Origin: Pseudorasbora parva
Lineage: Eukaryota; Chordata; Actinopteri; Cypriniformes; Gobionidae
DNA: 64,000 nt
Reading direction: 5' to 3'
Assembly: GCF_024679245.1 (NCBI RefSeq)
Contig: NC_090186.1
Span: 41,301,754 to 41,365,753 of the forward strand
Position 1 is the stretch's first letter, and each line of letters starts with the position of its first letter. A program made the position numbers and the translations under genes. This document shows positions 1 through 11,559 of the stretch, in pieces. The notes beneath the pieces were generated by a model, which ran no database searches, was not told the DNA's origin, and was given only the letters and a program-made list of their open reading frames with translations.

Positions 1-350
1 ACTGCATGTCGCCAGCGCCAGAGATTCATGTCGCTAGTCGCCGTTCCCACTATGGGTAGCTTATAAACGTCATTATATAGTACCGTTTTTATTACTAGTG
101 TTTTGCAGAACAGAGCAAGTCATTAGAATACATACACACTGTACTGTAATAGGTAGACCATATTGCATGCAGTTTAGTCAAAACTTACTTTATATCCCCA
201 CAATCCCAGACACGTTTTTCCATGCATCATTTTTTTAAATGTGTCTCTGTATGTAGGCTACACAGATACATATAGTCGCCAGCGCTCCATTGAAATGAAT
301 GGGATCATGTCACTTAGGCGCTGCGTGTCGCTGGCGGTGTGAACGGGGCT
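1..350. mobile_element. Partial non-autonomous element at window start
   Basis: Two related GC-richer segments, around 6-45 and 273-345, share words such as cgccagcg and gtcgctggcg in opposite orientations. They resemble the inverted ends of a small DNA element that begins before the window. The superfamily cannot be assigned. Confidence 0.35.
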
Positions 351-353
351 TCA

Positions 354-1020
354 CCCTCAGGTCGTCCCAAATCCCAACATTTTTTTTTTTTTTTCAGTGT
401 GGAGTACTGAGTACTGCCTACTATTTTCAAATGCAAAATGTAAAACAATGCTCAGTTTTACATAATAGTATGCAAAATTGTTGTCATGTGATCTCTTTAC
501 ATTGCATGATTAATTTAGCAGATTTCATGTAAAAATGTCTGTTGACAGCCTAATGAAATGCATCAAGAAAAAGATTAAACATCATGTCTGATATTAGTTG
601 AGATTCCTCCGTCACACTGACAAGTTAAATTGGCAATACTTGCATACTACTCTCATTATTTGTGAAATATCTTGATATGAGATTTGCCATGTTAGGGAAA
701 ATAATATGAGTAGAATGCTAGTATGATATTTTTTTATTCAGCCAAGTGCATTGCATTGTGGTTAACAGCACCTACTGCAGTGTAATACACATTAATAACA
801 ATAATAATAATATATTTTATTTGTAAAGCCCTTTTCATAGTTAAAAACAATCCCAAAGTGCTACACATAAAACAAATAAAACAAAATTAAAAACCGGAAA
901 AACAAACATTTTGGCAGTGATGGGGCAGAATACAGAACGTTTGTATATTAAATATACTACTGTTTAAAGGGTTAGTGTCAGGATTTGTTTGAAATCTAAT
1001 GTTCACCAAAATACTACAGT
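354..1020. other. AT-rich non-coding stretch
   Basis: No exon-like segment seen. Contains a T-run near 379-394 and, around 800-900, a stretch resembling a widespread fish repeat tail (ttatttgtaaagcccttttc). Probably intron or upstream region of the mucin-like gene. Confidence 0.5.
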
Positions 1021-1024
1021 TTTA

Positions 1025-1385
1025 TGACAAATACAGTTAAAAACAGTAATATTGTGAAATATGTACAATTAAAACTATTTGTTTTCTATTTGAATACATT
1101 TTAAAATATAATTTAAAATGGACTTTCAGCATCATTACTCCAGTCTTCAGTGTAACATGATTTTTCAGAAATAATTCTCATATGATGATTTACTGCTCAA
1201 GAATATTTCTGATTATTATCGATGTTGATGGTTGTGCTGCTTCATATTTTTGTTTCAAGGAAACATGATACATTATAAATGTATTTACTGTCACTTTTGA
1301 TCAATTGAATGCATCCTTGCTGAATAAAAGTGTTAATTTATTTAAAACAAATTCATGACCCCACACTTTTAAATGCATGGTAGCA
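1025..1385 (+). mobile_element. Interspersed non-autonomous repeat, copy 1
   Basis: Matches, in plus orientation, a repeat seen seven times in this window. Its signature words include agcatcattactccagtct, gatttactgctcaaga and ctgtcacttttgatcaatt, ending near ttgctgaataaaagt. Other copies lie near 2278-2685, 16250-16325, 17085-17285, 45316-45602, 47165-47500 and 54258-54593. The most complete copies end in caaaagtttggg-type words in opposite orientation, as in a MITE. Confidence 0.6.
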
Positions 1386-1389
1386 TTCA

Positions 1390-2275
1390 TACTGCAGAAA
1401 TAGTAATAATATGCTAGATGGTGATATTGTGAACACAGCCCCTCTCTCTCTTTCTCTAAAGAACTCACACATATGTGGCAAACATTCAGCGTTTTCACAT
1501 TCAAATCATTGCAAAACAACCAATTACAGTGGTTCCTCATATCTCCTTTATGAACACATGCTCAAACACGCAAAATACCTATATTTACATTACTCCTGCT
1601 ATTCCACGGTGAACCGAGACCATCAAAATGAAACTTACTCCAACTCTGAAACAACTTTCCTTCTTTCTGACCTCACCAAGCCCTCTTATTTTTCATACCT
1701 TCCCCCATTTACCATAAAAGAGACCACTTTTCACAATCCAACCACTAACTGATGGATTAAAACAAGTCTAACCCTGCAATTTGACTCACTGAATATCATG
1801 TTTCAATCAGACATAAGTCACAGTGCAGGTCTTAAAATGGGTTGGACATGCTTTCTGTCTTTAACAAAGACTCAAGGAAACGACATCGCCAGCCAAAGAA
1901 ACACCACTGAACATGCAGCCTTCTGTTGAGTCATGTGCTCATGAATTTATCTGGAAAAAAGGCCCAAAGCTACATTTCATCTGTCTTTATTCAGCACCGT
2001 TTGTATGTTTTTTAGTGATTCCACAGTAATTATGTCAGCAGATCTGTCATATGCTGCCATGTTTATGTAATTACGCAGAGGTCACCATGGAAACATGGTA
2101 ATAATTACAGTTCTGCCCACCAGGGACGTCATGCACTTGTTTTATTTAAATTTTAAAGTGGGCACCAGCGGCAGTCCTGGCTTACTTTGTGTAATAAACG
2201 AGAAAATACATGACCAAAGGAGGAATAACACTTTTTAACAACTTAATTAGTTCTTCATAAAAGTATACAGCGTAC
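1390..2275. other. Non-coding stretch
   Basis: A 113-codon open frame at 1411-1752 has low-complexity, T/S/H-rich content and no splice signals or family resemblance. I see no convincing gene here. Confidence 0.4.
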
Positions 2276-2277
2276 CG

Positions 2278-2685
2278 TTCAGCTTTTATTCAGCTAAGAT
2301 GCATTATAGTGATCAAAAGTGACAGTAGAGACATTTATAATGTTACTGCTGTTCTTTAAAATTTTCTATTCGTTAAATAATCCAGAAAAAAAACATGAAG
2401 CACCACAACTGTTTTCAACATTGATGATCATTAATGTTTTCTTGAGCAGCAAATCGGCATCTCAGAATGATCTCTGAAGGATCATGTGACACTGGAGACT
2501 GGAGTGATGATTCCTTTGATCACAGGAATATATTACAGTTTAACATATATTCAAATACAATTTTCATTTTAAATTGTAATAATATTTCACAGTATTATTT
2601 TTTTCTGTATTTTTTAATCAAATAAATGCAGTCCTTGTGAGACTTATTTTTAAAAACATTAAAAGATCTTACTGATTTATGTCAT
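2278..2685 (-). mobile_element. Interspersed non-autonomous repeat, copy 2
   Basis: The same family as 1025-1385 but in the opposite orientation, about 400 bp. It carries tcttgagcagcaaat, gaaggatcatgtgacact and ctttgatcacaggaat. It lies just upstream of the first visible exon of the mucin-like gene. Confidence 0.6.
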
Positions 2686-2809
2686 CTTTATTTAAAATTA
2701 TTATAATTGTGCAACTTTTATTGGACGTTACACTCATATTTGAGGGTGAACGACATTTCGTTTGTGTGTGTTTTCTGTCCTGACCCCACAATGCCTGTTT
2801 CCCCATCAG

Positions 2810-5800
2810 GGACGTTGGCGAACTCAACCACCACAGCGGAGAATGTCAGTTTCTCTGGGAATACCACAGACAGTCGAAATGTGTCTGATGTGTCACCTGT
2901 GGATAATCAGATAGCAGTCACCATGGCAAGACCTCCGCCACCTACTACACTCCTGACATCAACAACCTATGAGCCTACAAACAGCACCCACAACAGCACC
3001 TTCCACCCAACAACCACTGAAACCATCAGAGCTCCTGAAACGACCAGCCCAAAATCAACGAGCACACATCCCAGGCAGAAAACCGCTCCGACAGCGCCAT
3101 CAATCACTGCAGCCGCCTTCCCCGCGGTCAGCACGCAGGTGTCAGCCAGCAGCAGTCCCGTCCAGGCCAAAGCCCACGTGGACACACCCTCTGCGTTGAA
3201 CGTCGGAGACGATGGTACGTGAAAACACTGGCTAATATTCCTGCTTTGGGTTGAGTTGTCACATTAGCAAATTGTGAAATCGCAAAAACAGGTCAGGTGT
3301 CCACTTTCAAATGTGATGTTTGAAGCACCGCTCGCACAGAAATCCCTGATAAAACCAAGCAGCGTTCTGTTGGTCAGCCGGAGGATTCATGTGACCATCT
3401 TGAACATGAGCGAAATCTGCATGGGGAACTATTCCAGCCCCACGCAAAACTCCAGACTACGCACAATCTTTGTTCAAGCAAATATGAATCACACTTATTA
3501 TATTAAATGTATATTACACTTAAAAAATAAAATTAATATGTATATATATATAAAAACACACTTAAATGTAATGCATGTATTAAATGTAATTAGTATAAAC
3601 TATATTTATCAGTACTTTTCATTCTGAATTATTAATATTACATAGTATACTTAATACATTTATGTACAAATAAATATAATGCATATGAAATATATTATTA
3701 TATATACACTAAATATAAATATAATTAAATACAATTAAATATAAATCAATTTATTAACTTAATTAGTATTGTGTTCCAGTACTTATCATTACACTTAATA
3801 TATTTATGTACACTTAAATATAATGCATTTATGAAATAGAATGTAATTATTATTATTAATATATTATACATATATACATAAATGCAATTACAGTATATAT
3901 AATACAAACTATATTTATCTGTATTTTAATTATGAATTCTAAATGATTAATATTACACTTAATATATTTATGTACACAATGCATTTATGCAATTATTATA
4001 TATTATTATTTATTATATATACACCTAAATACAATGTAATTAATATAATGCATTTAGTATAAAGAAAGTTTTTCAGTATGAATTCTGAATGATTAAAATT
4101 ACATATATTACACTTAATATATTTATGTACACTTAAATGTAATGCATTTATGAAATATAATATTATTATTGTTATATAGACACATAAATGCAATGTTATT
4201 AATATAATTTAATACACTTAAATGTCTTTCCTGTAGCTCAATGAGTAGAGCATGGCGCTAGCAACGCCAAGGTCATGGGTTTGATTCCCAGGGAAAGCAA
4301 GACTTGACAAAAATGTAAAATGTGTACCTTGAATACAATGTAAGTCGCTTTGGATAAAAGCGTCTGCCAAATGCATAAATGTAAATGTAAATGTAAACTT
4401 AAATATAATGCATACAGACAATAATTGTCTGTATTTTTCAGTATGAATTCTGAATTATTAATATTACATATTACACTTAATAAATTTATGTAAACTTAAA
4501 TATAATGTATTTATTATTATTATATATGTGTACGTACGTATGTATACAAACACACACACTTCACTGTGTAATTTAAAATCACACTTCAATATAATGTAAT
4601 TAAAATATAATTACATATATAATTAAATAAACTTAAATAAATGCAGTTGTGTTGAGCGTAAGAGACGTATCTACCGACCCCAAGCGTTTGAACGGTGGTG
4701 TAATGATGTCCCGATCGCCTGTGATTTTGATGTTGTTAGTGAGGACAAAAACGTGACTTTCTGCTTGAAACTTCTCGTGCCTGGTTAGGACGCATTTGGA
4801 CACAGAAAGCCTGTTGTGTTTCAGTGCGGACATGATTTATTGCTTTGATATCAAACATCACATGCTCATTCATTTTGTTCAAGCCTTTGTGCCCGAATGC
4901 AGCTGCACACACACACACACACACATTCACAGCTCACATCTGCATTTTTGTTTACAATAATGGCGAGCAAAACAAATCCCCATAAAACTTGATATGAATA
5001 GAGGTCTAACAGCAGACAGCCTGATAATGGTACGTTTGGGAAACAAGAGCCTCATTATATCTGTTAGAGGGACGCCTGAGGGCCGGGACGTCTTCACGCT
5101 GACACAAGAACAGGCAGATCTTTGTGGATCCGCCAGGCCTGTGCGTCACTTTAGAAGCGATCTAGCACAAAAACACACAATATTTACATATTATTTTCCA
5201 GAAAGTGTGCTAATATAATACTCTCTCTCTCTCTCTCTCTCTTTCTCTGTTTTCCTTCTTCCCGGGATTTCTAGACGATAAAGTGTCCACTGACCCGCTC
5301 CTGGCTGGACTGGTGTCTGCGTTTGTCGTAGTTGCTGCCATTGTGTCGGTCCTCATATTCCTGAAATTCAGAAACACAAATGACGGCCCAGAGTTTCGCA
5401 GACTTCAAGATCTCCCCATGGTAGGAACCCAGTTTTCACGATTCATTTCAAAACAAACACATGCTAGCTAAATAAATTGCTAAGCATTTAGCCACGTCAC
5501 AGAAGTGCAACACTAACAGGAAAAGTGTGGTTTGCAGGAAACCATTTACAAACCCAAATCCAAAAAAAGCGGAATAAAATATTGAAATTTGCATTCTGTT
5601 TTTATTCACAATTTGTACAGCGTCTCAACTCTTTTGGAATCGGATTTGTAGATGCCATTCATACTAATGCTATGCTATTTTTTACATTTCATTAAAAAAA
5701 AAAAAAGAGTTATTGTTGAACTGTGAGATGTTACAGTTTCACATTTAAGCCTTAAAGGGGGGGTGAAATGCTGTTTCATGCATACTGATCTTTTTACACT

Positions 5801-8800
5801 GTTAAAGACTTGGAATCCCATACTAAACATAGACAAAGTTTCAAAAGTTAAGGTGGACGTTTGATGGGAGTATTTCTTTGTCAAAAATACTACTTCCGGT
5901 TAGTCATAAGTTTCGGCAAGTTTTTTGAGATCATGCGTCCCCATTGACGTTAACGGGGGCGGAATTTCCTTGTATGGGCCTTACGGACAATTCTACCGGA
6001 AGCGCGTGAGAGAGAGAGAGGGAGAGAGCGAAAGCAACAGGCTACGCCCATCAAAGCGGGGCTTGTAGGATGCTGGACAGGTGACAATTACACATAGCAC
6101 ATAACAATGTCACCAAAAAAGTGGGTTTTTGGTTGCCAGACCAAGACAGTCCTGCACAGATTCGCCAAAAACCCCGCGTTAAGGCAACAGTGGATGTAAT
6201 TTGCTTTTCCGGATCAGCAACTGAGTTGCGCGAATGTTTATATCTGTTCGCTGCATTTCGGTGCCGACTGTTTCATAAACAAGGCCCAGCTCGACGCCGG
6301 ATTATCCGATCGCCTAATGCTGAAGGATGGAGCAGTCCCAACGATAGAAGGGTGAGTGAGACTGCTTTTAGTCCGCTTACTGTCTACACAAACCACGCGT
6401 AAACACACAAACACACGTGCACAACTGCACTTCTCACATGTACACCTTCAAAGACAAAAATACGACGATATAATTCAAGTATAAATATGTAAATAACACA
6501 AGCCGCTAAGCATATTATATAGTTAGTGTATAACTTGTACCACATACAGACGTCCTGCTCTAGTCGTTTTTGCTGCTGCTCCTGTTCAACTGCAGTCTCT
6601 GGGTCTGATTCCGGATCATAGATGTATGGCTGTATCTGATTAAAAGCCATATTTTTATTTTGAATAAAGTTTTTTTCCGCTGTTAGGGATGACGCTCGAC
6701 TCAACACACAGCGCGCTGCTGCACACGTCATTATTTAGCTCCGCTCACACGACACGCCCCCACCCGCTCGGCTTTTTTCGGAAAGACTCGGAACAGCGCA
6801 TCTTTCTTATATAATTATTTAAAAAATAAAAACTTTTCGGAGATATGCAGGATGCAATGCTACTCTATAGGTACTCAAGATTGACATGACACTGACTGAA
6901 ACTGAGTGTTTCACCCCCCCCCCTTTAAATACAGGGCCATAACCACAATAAACATTAGAGGAACCACCGTGACATTGGTTTTAAAGTGCTCCTGTTATAT
7001 TTTTCGGAAAATTGCCTTTCATGTAGTGTGTAAAATCAGGGTGCGAACTACGGGGGAGCTCGGCTCCCCTAAATAAGACATGGGCTCCCCTGAAAATGTG
7101 ATTTGTGAAATTTTGGGGGGGGGTCTCAAAAAATATTGACACTATGCTATTTTTAGGTGCAATTTCAGTTTTGTGTAATGTGCCACCGTGGATTATTATG
7201 TGTAAAATTGCTCAAAATATATAATTCATTCATGGATGATGGCGATTTAAATCTAATTCACTTCAATAAAAATAACTATATTCTATTCAAGTCCTGACCA
7301 TCAAGGTGGGGTGGCGCTATGGTGCAAATTCCACTCGTTTAGTACATTTAGTAACAGCAAAGGAAGCGTACCCCAGGCCTTTGTGGGCGATTAGTGTTAA
7401 ATTAAGGCATGTTATTCCCAATTATGTGCTGTAGCCTAGTTGAACGGAGGAATTATGGTAATCTTTTGTAGCCTGACGAGTAACTTTAACCGTTGTTCAT
7501 GTGAACTCAAAGACAGCCAGATGCTTGGTTTATAGGCTATTTGAGGGTGGCTTTTTGACTTATCAATTTGTGTTTTTTTTTCTTTTTCTTCATTAAAATC
7601 AAAGATGTTCATCGATGATTGTATATTAGGAGTCTCCGGAATGGGATTAAGCGATAGATTGTCATGCTCGTCTGTGTGTGACGACTGTGTGCATGAGCCA
7701 AAAGAGAACACATGCAAACCCCGCCTACTTTGATTTGATTGGCCATCTCAATAATTTTTACATTGACGAGCACCGTTAGATCTGAGGCAAACCAGACTAA
7801 AATGTAACTTTTAAACCTTTTTGGCATCCTAACATACAGATCTCTGTGTACTGAAGTGAAGCAGAGCAGTGCAAGAATATCAAAAATATAGATCAATGAC
7901 TATGGTGGTTATTACTACTACTACCCCCACTCCCACCCCCCATACACAAATGGGCTTTCCCAAAGGCCAGGGTATAGTTCGAACACTGTGTAAAATGGTT
8001 TGTGAATGTTAAAGATTTGCAAAGATCAAAGTGCAGATAAGTCAAGTCAACGTTATTTATATAGAGCCTCACAGTGTTTACAGGAAAATAATGCAAAAGA
8101 ATTTGATTCAGCTGTACAGCCGCTCTGAAGAAAACAGTGATGTCCTCCAGCTCCGTTCAATTATCATATAGTGTCAATGTGTCATGAATCAATACGCTGA
8201 TTCATAACGGTTTGAAACATTGTTTTGAATTCGGCCCATCACTATATAAGTCGTTGTTTAGTTTTTTTGCGCACAAAAACTATTCTCGCCGCTTCATAAA
8301 ATGATTGTAGAGCCGCTGTAGTGAGATGGGCTTTGTAACGACGTCTTTAGTGCCTTTATGGGTCTTGAGAGAGGAAATGACACTGGTGTCAATGAAGGCC
8401 TTTCTGAGCCATCGGATTTCAACACAAATATCTTCATCTGTGTCTGAAGATGAACAGAGGTCTGACGGGTGTCGAACGACATTAGGGTGAGGAATTGACA
8501 ATTAAAATTTTTGGGTGAACTAACCCTTTAATCGAGGCATTTCAGACACTTTAAGAAAAGAGGTGACTCTACAATGTATATTATTTGAAAAAAACATTGA
8601 TATTGGATGCATGATTTAGGAACCGTTAAAATTGCATAATTGGGGCACTTATAAAATCAATATTATTTATGATGGTACTCCTGAATGTCAGAAATTACAA
8701 AAGGTCAGGCACAGAAAAATTCAGCAATTTAGCCTTCTCTCAAAAAGAAAAAAAAAACAAGGACAAAGTCTCTATAATTTATGCTAATGCTGCTCTAAAG

Positions 8801-8872
8801 ATGTGAAACTACAATATTTATTTTAAAAAATGATCCTTTTTTTGATGTAACTCCCTTAAATTGGATTAAAAA

Positions 8873-8935
<63 letters not shown>

Positions 8936-9453
8936 ATTATGCAAAAAATAAATTTAATAGATAAAAGGTGTTTTTTTTAATTTAAATTAGATAAAACCCA
9001 TTCATTTATGCCACTGCTATGTAATTTCTTTTAAATAATTAAAAAAATATGGGACATTCCCTATATATGGGACAAACATGCTTAAAGCCATTAACCAATC
9101 ACCACGCTGGTCCAGTCAACCAATCAGAGCAGATTGTGCTTTTCAGAAGGAGGGGCTTCATAGAGACAGGAACTGAACAGAGCGTTACTGACAGACTGTG
9201 AAGAGAGGTGCTGCAACAATGACAAATATTGGAAAAGTGTGTTTTCTGAACATTCAAGCATGAAAACCTGCTCTAGTAGAGCCCAAGAACAAATCAATAC
9301 TTTGTAAAAGGGCATAGTAGGTTCCCTTTTGTGTCACTGGGACACGTATAGCTCACTTATTGGCAGTTTCCTGAGAACGACTGACTGACTGACATCTGTG
9401 TGTTTCAGGACGATATGCTGGAGGACGCCCCTCTCTCCATGTACAGCTACTGA
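2810..9453 (+). CDS. Mucin-like type I membrane protein, 3' part (three exons)
   Basis: Three exons join in frame: 2810-3214 (acceptor after ccccatcag, donor gtacgt), 5275-5420 (acceptor tttctag, donor gtagga) and 9409-9453 (acceptor tgtttcag, stop TGA 9451-9453). The first encodes about 134 Ser/Thr/Pro-rich residues with six N-X-S/T sites in its first half, as in a heavily glycosylated ectodomain. The second begins DDKVSTDPLL and holds a single hydrophobic segment (LLAGLVSAFVVVAAIVSVLI plus FL). A basic KFR stop-transfer follows, then an acidic cytoplasmic tail ending APLSMYSY. The signal-peptide exon is not visible, so the gene is partial at its 5' end. The first exon sits in an open frame with an in-frame ATG at 2791, but the acceptor at 2809 argues that this is intron sequence. 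Role unknown; cell-surface sialomucin-like by architecture only. Confidence 0.75.
3480..4640. repeat. Degenerate AT-rich tandem repeat interrupted by a SINE
   Basis: A block resembling tatttatctgtatttttcagtatgaattctgaatgattaatattacacttaatatatttatgtacacttaaatataatgcatttatg (key words attctgaatgattaat, cttaatatatttatgtac, aatgcatttatg) recurs near 3600, 3775, 3910, 4070 and 4428. Spacing is irregular, about 140-360 bp. It lies in intron 1 of the visible mucin-like gene. Confidence 0.6.
4225..4400 (+). mobile_element. tRNA-derived SINE
   Basis: The 5' part keeps RNA polymerase III internal promoter boxes: an A box in gtagctcaatgagtagagc and a B box in ggtcatgggtttgattccc. The tail (gtcgctttggataaaagcg, then tctgccaaatgcataaatg) is the one common to cyprinid tRNA-SINEs such as the HAmo type. 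It ends in (taaatg)n repeats. It sits inside the AT-rich tandem repeat, so it inserted after or during that expansion. Confidence 0.85.
4908..4925. repeat. (CA)n microsatellite
   Basis: Short perfect CA run, intronic. Confidence 0.9.
5219..5243. repeat. (CT)n tract upstream of a splice acceptor
   Basis: CT dinucleotide run about 30-50 bp before the acceptor of the transmembrane exon. It may double as part of the polypyrimidine tract. Confidence 0.8.
5756..6924 (+). mobile_element. TTAA-flanked non-autonomous transposon with decayed THAP exon (copy 1)
   Basis: Flanked by TTAA at 5752-5755 and 6925-6928, with ends AGGGGGGGTGAAA and TTTCACCCCCCCCCCT. A second copy is at 32163-33340, and the last 150 bp of the two are nearly identical (ctactctataggtactcaag, then attgacatgac/agattgac). 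The insertion lies in an intron of the mucin-like gene. TTAA flanks fit piggyBac-type targeting, but the termini are not a typical piggyBac start, so the superfamily is left open. Confidence 0.8.
6107..6351 (+). pseudogene. Decayed THAP-domain exon inside the transposon
   Basis: Reading from ATG 6107 gives a THAP-like pattern: WVFGC near the start, LHRFAKNPALRQQW, an in-frame TAA at codon 31, then FAFPDQQ, CSLHF, DCF and LKDGAVPTIEG. THAP zinc fingers are C2CH. The expected first cysteine is a tryptophan codon (TGG) here, a one-base change from TGC, and the stop breaks the domain. The frame runs into a strong splice donor, AGAAGG|gtgagtgag, at 6351/6352, as if an exon of a transposase or captured host gene. 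It is not expected to make a functional protein. Confidence 0.65.
7037..7988. mobile_element. hAT-type non-autonomous element, 952 bp
   Basis: Perfect 8-bp target duplication TGTAAAAT at 7029-7036 and 7989-7996. Termini are CAGGGTGCGAACTA and TAGTTCGAACACTG, imperfect inverted repeats. 8-bp duplications and CAG..CTG ends are typical of hAT. The open frames inside are short and unrelated to transposase. Confidence 0.85.
8038..8531. mobile_element. Truncated MITE fragments
   Basis: The first part (8038-8170) resembles a common cyprinid repeat beginning gtcaagtcaacgttatttat. From about 8200 the sequence matches the right arm of the palindromic MITE at 56174-56875, ending tttgggtgaactaaccctt. 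The left arm is missing. Confidence 0.6.
8877..8930. repeat. (AT)n microsatellite
   Basis: About 27 AT units, perfect. Confidence 0.95.
8940..9400. other. Intronic non-coding stretch
   Basis: No exon seen before the terminal exon at 9409. The part around 9070-9320 looks like degraded transposon sequence. Confidence 0.4.
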
Positions 9454-10457
9454 AAAACATCTTCAGAGCGCCCAACATCCTCTGTTCAACACAAGAAAGA
9501 CAGAAATGAATGGCTTCACAGAGGCACACACACTCCTGTAGTTTCTGTTACAGGACTAAATGTAGCGTGATATTCCACTCTAGTTGTTAAATCCACCGTG
9601 TGCCGTCAGTGCCTGTTCGCTGGCTTGTGTTCTTGCACTTTACGTGGGGTTTGGGAAGGGTGGTGTGCTGTGGGAATATTTGGGAGCTGTTTTCGGCTCT
9701 ATGTGTTCATGTTTCTCTGATAGCTGTGTCATCTCTGGATTTAGTTCAGTTGTTTGTGTGTGTTACATTTAGTCTAATTCTAGAATTGCTGCTTTGGTTT
9801 TGTTAAAGTAACGCTCCACCTCTCAGTCAGCAACCATCATGTTTACAGTACTGCACTTATAATGCAAGTCTATGGGGCATTTTCAACAGTACAGCCAAAT
9901 GACATCGATAATACACACGTTAACATGAGACTAGGTTGATTAAATAGTTTCCTAACCTCGTCTGACTAAAGTTATGTTTTCCATCTCCTGTAAAGCTGCT
10001 AAACCCTTTAACCTTTGCATGACACTCAAGGATAGACTTCATAGTGAATGCATTACTGTAAACTGAGTTTTGCTTATTTTTACAAACCGAGAGATGAACA
10101 GCTGAAATATTAAAAAGTTAATCTTAACCTTCATTGAACCCGGAAAATTCTAATACTCCATGTAGAACATCAGTAATGATTTTCACCCCTGGGAAATGCT
10201 ATTTTTGTCAGTCATATAAACGTTCACTTGACTTCAAGAGAAAATGTTGCATTATTTTTATCAATTGGATTGGAATGTCTTCAAATTGACAAAAAAACAA
10301 CGCTGAACATGCAATTGGCTCTTTTATCCGAAACACAACTTTAATGATTTCATAACACTTCTGCATTTAAAATGTTTTATGATAAAAATAGCCATTTGGG
10401 TGCACTTTGACAGGCAGCCAACACTGATCAACGCACAGCAAGACCTTTAGCCATAGT

Positions 10458-10651
10458 TTTAAAGGGATAGTTCACCCAAAAATAAAAGTTCTCTTATGCT
10501 TTATTCATCTTCATGTTGTTCCAAACCTGTTAGAGTTTCTTTATTTTAGTCTAAACACAGATGATGATATTTTAAAGAACGCTGGTAATCAAACAGGGTA
10601 GCCATTGACCTCCATAGTATTTATTTTTCTTTGGGTGAACTATCCCTTTAA
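10458..10651. mobile_element. Small MITE (TTTAAAGGGATAGTTCACCC ends)
   Basis: Inverted terminal repeats TTTAAAGGGATAGTTCACCC and GGGTGAACTATCCCTTTAA bound 194 bp. It belongs to the hAT-like MITE group also seen at 56174-56875 and 60500-61458. It sits in the predicted 3' UTR of the mucin-like gene. Confidence 0.85.
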
Positions 10652-10883
10652 GGATTTCTTGTGCCTGAAATGTTTTTTATAAAAACTGAGAAAAAAAAGA
10701 AAGAACAAAATGTAGCTATAAACTAAACACCCTTTTTTTTATTGATTAATAAAAGTGAAAGATACAGTATTTTCCTTCTTGTGCTTTGTTGGCGGATGGG
10801 TGTGTGATATTGTTTACTTCATGTAATAACTTGTGAGAGTGCATTTGAAGTGTTTCTTATGACACATTGTTCTTTTTTTAAAT

Positions 10884-10889
10884 AATAAA
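10884..10889 (+). terminator. AATAAA polyadenylation signal, mucin-like gene
   Basis: A consensus hexamer at the end of a T- and A-rich stretch. It faces the polyadenylation signal of the convergent gene at 10983-10988. Confidence 0.5.
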
Positions 10890-10982
10890 GTCTTTAAAAC
10901 ACACACTAAATTGTTACTTTTTGTTACTTTAAAGTTGCCTCACAATACCAAAAACGCAAGTTATGAAACAAAATTATTCACA

Positions 10983-10988
10983 TTTATT
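10983..10988 (-). terminator. AATAAA polyadenylation signal, coiled-coil gene
   Basis: TTTATT on plus reads AATAAA on minus. A second candidate at 11543-11548 lies only 12 bp past the stop codon, so this distal one is the more likely main site. Confidence 0.4.
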
Positions 10989-11559
10989 TCAAAAGTGGTA
11001 AAAAGGTGAAATAGTCAATGTGAGAGAGAGCGATTCATCAGTGCATGCATTTATGCAAGCATGCTTCAAATACTGACTGCAAATATGTTTAAAACATCTA
11101 CAAAAGGCCAAGTCAAACTCCCTTTGACTGTCTGGGTGTTTTGTGTTGCACGTTCATATTCAAAACCCATTTTCTGCATTATTTCAAAAGTTGTTTTGCA
11201 ACTTTGCTAACGAATACCTCAATTTCTGGAATACTGTATGGCTGAATTTGGTAACCGCATACTACTCTTACCACAGAAAGATATTGTAAAATTAGTAAGA
11301 GTTGTATGCTAATATGTGGTACCAAATGCAGTATACGTCACTGCAATACTTATAAAGCCGATCTGTGTCTGATGCGAGTCAGTCTTATTGAATACTACAA
11401 AAACTCAGTGAGCACCATGGACTTGATTTTACCTCAGCGTAGATCAATTATATTAGAAATAGCCCAGTCCAGACCGTCATTACAGACGTAAACTGTCCAC
11501 ACTTAAGAACAGGGTTTCCACTCTCTAATAGCAGCACGATGGTTTATTGGCCTTTAGGG

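Larger units (their letters stand above)
9454..10905 (+). other. 3' UTR of the mucin-like gene
   Basis: The sequence after the TGA runs without another exon to a consensus AATAAA at 10884-10889, so the 3' UTR is about 1.45 kb. It contains a 194-bp MITE (10458-10651). Confidence 0.6.
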
